NCBI GenBank assembly: GCA_012845835.1
Contig: JABAKD010000029.1
Coordinates: forward strand, 8,849,194 to 8,913,193
Direction of reading: 5' to 3'
Source of the DNA: Undaria pinnatifida
Taxonomy: Eukaryota > Sar > Phaeophyceae > Laminariales > Alariaceae
Length of the DNA: 64,000 nucleotides
Part shown: piece after piece, positions 58,941 through 64,000 of the stretch
Layout: each line of letters starts with the position of its first letter
Numbering within the stretch: position 1 is the stretch's first letter
The notes under the pieces: model-generated
What the model saw: only the letters and a program-made list of their open reading frames with translations
Database searches by the model: none
What the model was told of the DNA's origin: nothing
Translations under genes and position numbers: made by a program

Positions 58941-59105
58941 AAAACATATTATTACATGACATGTTCCATGCGTCCTTGAAGGCTTGTATGTATCCATAGT
59001 TTTATCGTCGTCTCTTCATCATCACGAATTTTGTTGACAGCGCTGTCAGATCCAACTGGCCGCCCAGATAGACCGCCCGTTTGGAGGTCTGGTCGGTAAT
59101 TTGTC

Positions 59106-59262
59106 GCCAAGAAGGTGTGTGTGTATTCTTCACGTTAAAGTGACGTTTTCCGCCCTTCTACACCAAGCATAACCAGTGTCCGTGCCGACGACTCCTCTTG
59201 ACAGAGAGGCGAGCTCCTTGGTCACAAACTGCAAACTACGAACGAGACAGCATAGATACACG
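59106..59262 (+). repeat. repeat family F, copy 3, truncated
   Basis: TTCTTCACGTTAAAGTGACG, CCAGTGTCCGTGCCGACGAC and GCGAGCTCCTTGGTCACAAA match copies 1 and 2. The right half is lost, replaced by MITE B sequence. Confidence 0.65.
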
Positions 59263-59264
59263 TT

Positions 59265-59765
59265 GGAGGTGGTGACTTTTGGAGAAAAAAAAATACAGTG
59301 GCCCTCGGGGTCACTCGTGAAGGTAACCCTCCTGTTCCTTTGTGGTCTGAAGCTTTGGTGCTGTAAAAAACAAACTGATGTACTAACCCGCAATGTAAGG
59401 GTAAGCTACGCTGCGCCGCACCAAAAGCCCTACGTATAACATTTTTTTTGTCCATGAGCGGTACGGAGTGTGAACACGATGGTTCGGTTGTAACCATGCC
59501 CATCCCAATCAGCCTTCCCATTTTCGCAAGTTCACCTCGTTTCGGCTTGATGGCCTTGGTCAAGGGGTTTTGGTCGTTCAGGTGTTGGACCGTATAGGCT
59601 CTGAGAACCACCTCAATATGATCCAGGGATACGCCTACATGGCAAAGTATACCGACCATCACAGCAGGTTAAAATGATCCTCCTTCACGGAGTCACCCGT
59701 GCGAGTGGCTCAAACCCGATAGTGAAAAAAAGGGTAGATCCCCCACCGCTGCCTTGGTCTCAACC
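59265..59765 (-). mobile_element. MITE B copy, diverged
   Basis: GGGGTCACTCGTGAAGGTAA near 59306 and GGAGTCACCCGTGCGAGTGG at 59690, then CAAACCCGATAGTGAAAAAA. It ends with CCGCTGCCTTGGTCTCAACC. About 300 bp in the middle (59360-59680) is not B-like and may be a further insertion. Confidence 0.55.
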
Positions 59766-60284
59766 TTGGCATCCGGACACGCCTCACGTTTTATATTGAG
59801 GCGCGCGGGTGCGAAGGACAAGCCTTTTTTATTTGTTTCTTGGCTTTTAGGTTGTGATTCCCGCGTCAACTCTTGATACCTTACCGACACCGCGCAACAG
59901 AAGGTACGTGAGGGAGGGAGGGAGGGGGTGTTGTTATTTACTGTTGTGTAACGGTGCTACTCCTTCCCTCACCGTGAACTTGGCGGCCGCCTCGTCAGCC
60001 TCGTCGGAACTTGCTGCAGATTCGGCCGTGGTCCTGGACCCTGCGGAGCTTTGAGAACCGTTGCCTGCGACGGACACATCGCAAGCAAGAGGAGGGCAGA
60101 TGGGAAAAGAAGGCAATCATACAACATATCTTATTATTAGCTATTATTAGAGTATAAAGCGTGAGGAACGTGCATCGGCCAAAAACTACTCGACGCACAA
60201 AAATGGTAATATTTCCTAAAAAGAGTAAGGACGCATGCTGCGTTAGAGGTGCATGATTTTCTTCTGCTCAAGGCACCTCACGCG
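59766..60284. other. no recognised gene
   Basis: Short ORFs around 59.85-60.12 kb on both strands include an Ala/Ser-rich stretch without motif. Confidence 0.3.
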
Positions 60285-60790
60285 AGGACTTCTATTTAAG
60301 CCCAAGGCTACGGTACCATAAGGGACGCGTGCTACGATAGAGGTAGCATTTTGTTCGTCTGAAATGTTTTCTGAATGACGGGGCTCCTTAACCCAAAATC
60401 GTCGGAAATCAGCCATTTTTTTGCCGTGATTCTCGTTGTGTACCTGGGCCATGAGGATTTTTCATCCGGTACGAGCAGTTTTTGTTTTTCTCCAAATCAC
60501 TTTTCGAGAGGTCTTTAGCTGCCAAATTGAGAAACCTCAGAAAAAAAGTGGTGCACCTCTATCGCAGCACGCGCCGGGGGTACCCCCTTTCACGCCGCCA
60601 GGTTTGAGCCATTCGCACGAGTCACCATGTACCTGGTTCAGGGTAGCTAACCACACCCCGCTGCCCTGAAAAACGCACGAAACCTTAAGGCCACCAAGGA
60701 ACAGGGGGCTCACTCGCGCGAGTAACCTCGAGTCACACACAGCAAAGTATAGGCCCAAGAAATGACTCCCCTATACCGTAGCTTGCTTTG
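60285..60790 (+). mobile_element. MITE B carrying a MITE A insertion
   Basis: The B left end CCCAAGGCTACGGTACC (about 60300) is cut by a complete A element. B resumes at GGGGGTACCCCCTTTCACGC and runs through CTCACTCGCGCGAGTAACC to TACCGTAGCTTGCTTTGGTC. Confidence 0.78.
60324..60575 (+). mobile_element. MITE A, complete, about 250 bp
   Basis: The ends ACGCGTGCTACGATAGAGGT and CACCTCTATCGCAGCACGCG form an inverted repeat. The internal CTTAACCCAAAATCGTCGGA is the uninterrupted version of the site split at 18.74 kb. Confidence 0.8.
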
Positions 60791-60990
60791 GTCTATAGCT
60801 CAACCGACACCTAGGTCCTGCGCTTAATTACTTCATTAAACCGAAAGCGTAACCCAGTGAGCAAACCCATGGTCTAGGTAATAAATAATAAAATACCACA
60901 ATAATAATAAAATAAATGAACACGCGACGATTTAGTGTTATTAAGGAGCCCCTGTCGTTCAAAAAATGGCTTAGCCAAAATGGGGTACAC

Positions 60991-61016
60991 CGTAAAACCT
61001 ATATCGTAGCACGCGT
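60991..61016 (+). repeat. solitary MITE A right end
   Basis: CCTATATCGTAGCACGCGTC matches the A right terminus at 19.23 kb. The matching left end is not seen nearby. Confidence 0.5.
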
Positions 61017-61085
61017 CTAAAAGGAAGTAAAGTGTTATCGTCAATTTTGTCATTGTCTGGACTGCCACGTGCAGCGACGAAACTA

Positions 61086-61170
61086 AAATGCAGGACGACT
61101 TTGCTAAAAACGCTGAGTCGGGGCTCTTCAAAATGCAGGACAACTTTGCTAAAAACGCTGAGTCTGCAGG
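61086..61170 (+). repeat. 44-bp tandem duplication
   Basis: AATGCAGGACGACTTTGCTA through AAAACGCTGAGTC is repeated once, with two or three differences. Confidence 0.85.
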
Positions 61171-62029
61171 TCCTAGGTGTAGGCCCTTCTCCCGCTCGGT
61201 ACCTTGATCCCACCAGTACCACACCCCACCCGGGCCTGGGCTCTCGAAACCGCCCATTATTATCCGCCGGCAGGAACCAACACGCACCTTAGACCCAACT
61301 CGCACCTGATCCACCGAAATCGCCCGTTTCCATCAAAACGGCCGCAGCAAGAACCAAAGAGACTAAACCCTAATAAAGTATATAGTCTACATAATGGACG
61401 GCCTGCCAGAGTTTCATGCAATGCAAGCCGTCCTCTGCATTTAGTCGGCTCCAGGTAATATATGTACGGTAGGCATCATGTTTACAGACAAGTTTTAATG
61501 CTTTTGCATGTATGTGCTAATTAACAGCAGCAGCAGAAGACGCACTTGCGTCATAATAAACGATGGACGACGCACACTACAAAAGCTATCCGGCACGGCA
61601 GTAACTCCCAAAAAGATGTAACTCTAATCCCAAGGGATTTGTCCCCGAATCGTGCAGTGTCGAAGGGGTTTGAAACGAGGGGAAATTCAACATATTATTG
61701 CTGCTTGAGGAATGTGCGAAACTTTACCGTACGAATCAATCGAGCAGTGCTGTATGCGCAAGAACAAATTCACACGAACGTATGATACTTGGTATAGTAG
61801 CAGTAAACACCGCCGGCGAAATAAAGTACTACTACTTACTTGCTGCTGTGGCATGACATGCACTCAATGACTGCTTCTTCTAGTGAAAAACTCCTGGCAC
61901 ATGCTCCTTGCTCGATGTTCGACAAATCAGACAGTTAGTTACTGTATGTAGCACTTGTACGCCAAGCTTGGATGTGGAGTATTATTATTGTTGTGTTGGC
62001 CAAAAATCAGCATATTGCTACTACTACTG
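61171..62029. other. no recognised gene
   Basis: Short ORFs only. GGGATTTGTCCCCGAATCGTG and GAAGGGGTTTGAAACGAGGGG near 61635-61682 faintly resemble MITE C ends. Confidence 0.3.
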
Positions 62030-62245
62030 CTGTGGTGAAGGATGCTGTGATGATGGTGATGGCGATGATGATGATGGTGGTGATGATGATTATGGTGATG
62101 GCATGATGATGATGGTAGTGATGACGATGGTGACGATATTGATGATGATGATGACCAGGGTGATGATGGTGATGACACGATGATAGTGAAAGTGATGATG
62201 ATGATGGGGCGATGGTGATGATGCTGCTGATGATTTGATGACGAC
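62030..62245. repeat. (GAT/GGT)n microsatellite
   Basis: GATGATGGTGATG-type triplets run for about 200 bp with interruptions. A short ATC tract follows at 62455-62475. Acidic and His-rich ORFs over it are artefacts. Confidence 0.92.
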
Positions 62246-62869
62246 GATGATACTGCTGCTGCAGTGCATTTTTTGCTTCTTTTGGATTTATTTATGTCAT
62301 TCCTGTAGCCTGCACATTTTCTTTGTGCCTCACACTACCGCCGCCACCGCCAACAACGACACATCCGCCCCTTCGAGGATAACGACTAGTTTTATCAAGA
62401 ACATTGATATTGCCAGTCGGTATTCACAGGAGACGTGTTCCGAACATGATTGCCATCATCATCATCATCATCATATCATCTTCATCCATGCTCATAGTCT
62501 TAATGTGCCCTCTTTCTCTCTCGCTCGCTCTGTCTCTGTTTCGTGCCTATGTGACTGCTTGTACTATCGTACCACCACCGGTGTATTGTTTGCAGCTGCA
62601 ATGTTGCTGTTGATGCTGTTGCTGTTCTCACAATGAGCCGTCGCCATAATATCTAGTCCATGTCCACAAGGAGACAGGCACCATGCTCCAATAATACATG
62701 GCGAGCGAACAGTCTACAGCGTGTACCAGGCGTTGCCAGGCAATGATGTTTATCATATGATAGATGTGGGGTCTTCATGCAGGTTTGTCTTCCAGTTTTT
62801 AGAATAATATTCGAAAATGAGGAAGTGGCTGAAAAAAAGTAACGTATCAAATTCACGCTTCCCGAGCGC
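62246..62869. other. no recognised gene
   Basis: A 133-codon plus ORF (62235-62636) begins inside the microsatellite and has no motif. Confidence 0.3.
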
Positions 62870-63690
62870 CAGTCACGTGCCTCGCGACACCGCCTGTCAA
62901 AAGCCTTGCACTCGTGGAATGCATGGATTTCTCGCGGAGGACAAGTACGCAGGGGCAGCCCTGGAACTATGAAGAGAGAATGAATCACGCGTTCACAGTG
63001 ATTGCCGCGGACCAGCTCTCGAGCGGAGAGCTCGCAGACCCCCTCGCGGTCGTGGATGAAGATACGCCTTGCGCTGAGGGGGGCTACTACTGTAAAAATG
63101 CCTTTGAGCGATTTCGACTTAAAATTGCTCTTTTTTTCTTTTTTGAAATTTCGTAGCCCGTTTTTCGTGTTCTTGAACGCGTTGACTCAAACTTGGGTAT
63201 TCTGCACGTTTTTTTTTTCTGTTTATGATACAAGCGTGCACTGAGCTGAAGAACATTTTTCGAGCAGAGGTATGCTGCCGCCTGCCACCTCGCACGGGTG
63301 GGTGTGAAGGGAAGGGCCCCCTACGGTACATAGGCTCTGTGTGGATCCGCGACGAAATGGGGCGTGCATGTCACAATGTGCAAGCAAGTTGACGCGCAAG
63401 CTTGGTGGGACGCTTTTCAGATGTTTGCTTTGCCGAGCAAACTCTCGCAGTACAGCAGTCAGTGTAGTAACCGAAAAACTCTAAAACAGTCAGTCATCTT
63501 CCCCGTCCCAATCGGTTCACAAAGCGATGACAGGGCGACCTCTGCAACGGGACAACGACGCGCAGCGCACGGCCCACCTTCTGTCGACTCTGGCTCTTTG
63601 CCTGGGTCCATGAGCGACCCTCTCGCCGCGGCCATCTCGGTGTTGAACGCAGAACGGCGTGCTGCTGATGCGGTCTGTGGAAGCCGCCTT
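62870..63690 (+). CDS. exon-pair gene fragment, copy 2
   Basis: Two coding-like blocks correspond to those at 14555-15430. Block 1 (about 62980-63095) reads AFTVIAADQLSSGELADPLA then VVDEDTPCAEGGYY and stays open to a possible donor (TACT|GTAAAA). Block 2 (about 63520-63670) follows a CACAAAG acceptor-like site and reads DDRATSATGQRRAAHGPPS, then SLPGSMSDPLAAAISVLNAE and RRAADAV. It ends near GCG|GTCTGT. Unlike copy 1, block 2 has no early stop. No domain is recognised. Conserved amino acids between two distant copies support real coding in at least one ancestor. Exon borders are provisional. Confidence 0.45.
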
Positions 63691-64000
63691 GCGTGTGAGT
63701 GAGAACATGGGGTTTTATATTTTTTTTGCCAAACAAACGCAAGATATCCAACATGCAGAAATAGTGGAAAACCGGGAACGATCATGCATATCCCCTCTAA
63801 AGTTTGACTGGACCTGCCGTACGTTGGTATACGAGTGGGTATGAGGAGTGCCTGCCTGTGCCCGTGTGGTGCCTGCCGAATACCTCTAGACTAGGTGGTA
63901 AGCCGACCCCCGATCACATGGCATTGAACAGAGACGAGGGTCGAGAAGATCAGAAGACAGCGCAGAGGGCATGCATGTACGATGATGAGATGTATAGACT
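63691..64000. other. no recognised feature
   Basis: The last 310 bp show no repeat or ORF that I can support. Confidence 0.3.

Overview
The window is nuclear DNA from a eukaryote. It is gene-poor and crowded with transposable elements. There are no operons, rRNA or bacterial genes. It contains a chromodomain-bearing Ty3/gypsy retrotransposon, two tRNA-derived SINE-like families and several inverted-repeat DNA transposons and MITEs. It also contains long microsatellites and a few exon-like coding blocks bounded by GTGAG-type donors and pyrimidine-tract/CAG acceptors. Sparse low-complexity genes with introns of 0.4-1.2 kb and pyrimidine-rich acceptors would suit a stramenopile, for example a brown alga. 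That assignment is an inference from style, not a sequence match.

Layout. 0-5.8 kb: a fold-back element (family E), SINE-1 and TTAA-flanked piggyBac-like MITEs (family C). 5.8-14.5 kb: mostly unannotated, with a CCCGACC repeat cluster, SINE-2 copies, two minisatellites and a second intact 82-bp MITE C. 14.5-15.4 kb: one copy of an exon pair that recurs at 62.9-63.7 kb. 17.3-19.3 kb: MITE families A and B nested in each other. 22-23.8 kb: a CCGTCAA-rich stretch and two opposed SINE-1 copies. 24.1-25.8 kb (-): a long low-complexity ORF (Asn-rich repeats, then Gly-rich).

26.7-38.0 kb is a nested insertion site. A SINE-2 copy has a (TAA)n tail that adds up to about 1.3 kb. That tail is split by an 8,058-bp LTR retrotransposon (27079-35136) whose LTRs I read as identical, and by a 1,164-bp inverted-repeat element (35787-36950). 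The retrotransposon has protease, RT, RNase H, integrase and a chromodomain-like C-terminus. No gag ORF is visible, and pol has a 1-nt frame break at an A7 run.

40.2-45.5 kb (-) holds the best host gene candidate. Four exons with canonical-looking junctions and matching phases give at least 1,091 codons: an acidic head, an alanine-rich coiled coil, an acidic Glu/Gly region and a C-terminal tail. I do not recognise the family. The start of its large exon has two degenerate relatives at 47.5-48.6 kb, arranged tail-to-tail. 48.8-54.2 kb: an inverted pair of another broken exon family, an inverted-repeat element and a SINE-1 split by a TA-flanked Tc1/mariner-like element. 54.29-56.25 kb: a hAT-type element with an exact 8-bp target-site duplication and arrays of a CGGAGCGG motif near both ends. 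57.3-61 kb: a repeat family F, SINEs and more nested A/B MITEs. 61-64 kb: a GAT microsatellite and the second copy of the 14.5 kb exon pair.

No cooperating pathway can be read here. The biology is mainly transposon-on-transposon insertion plus fast-evolving, low-complexity, multi-copy exon families.
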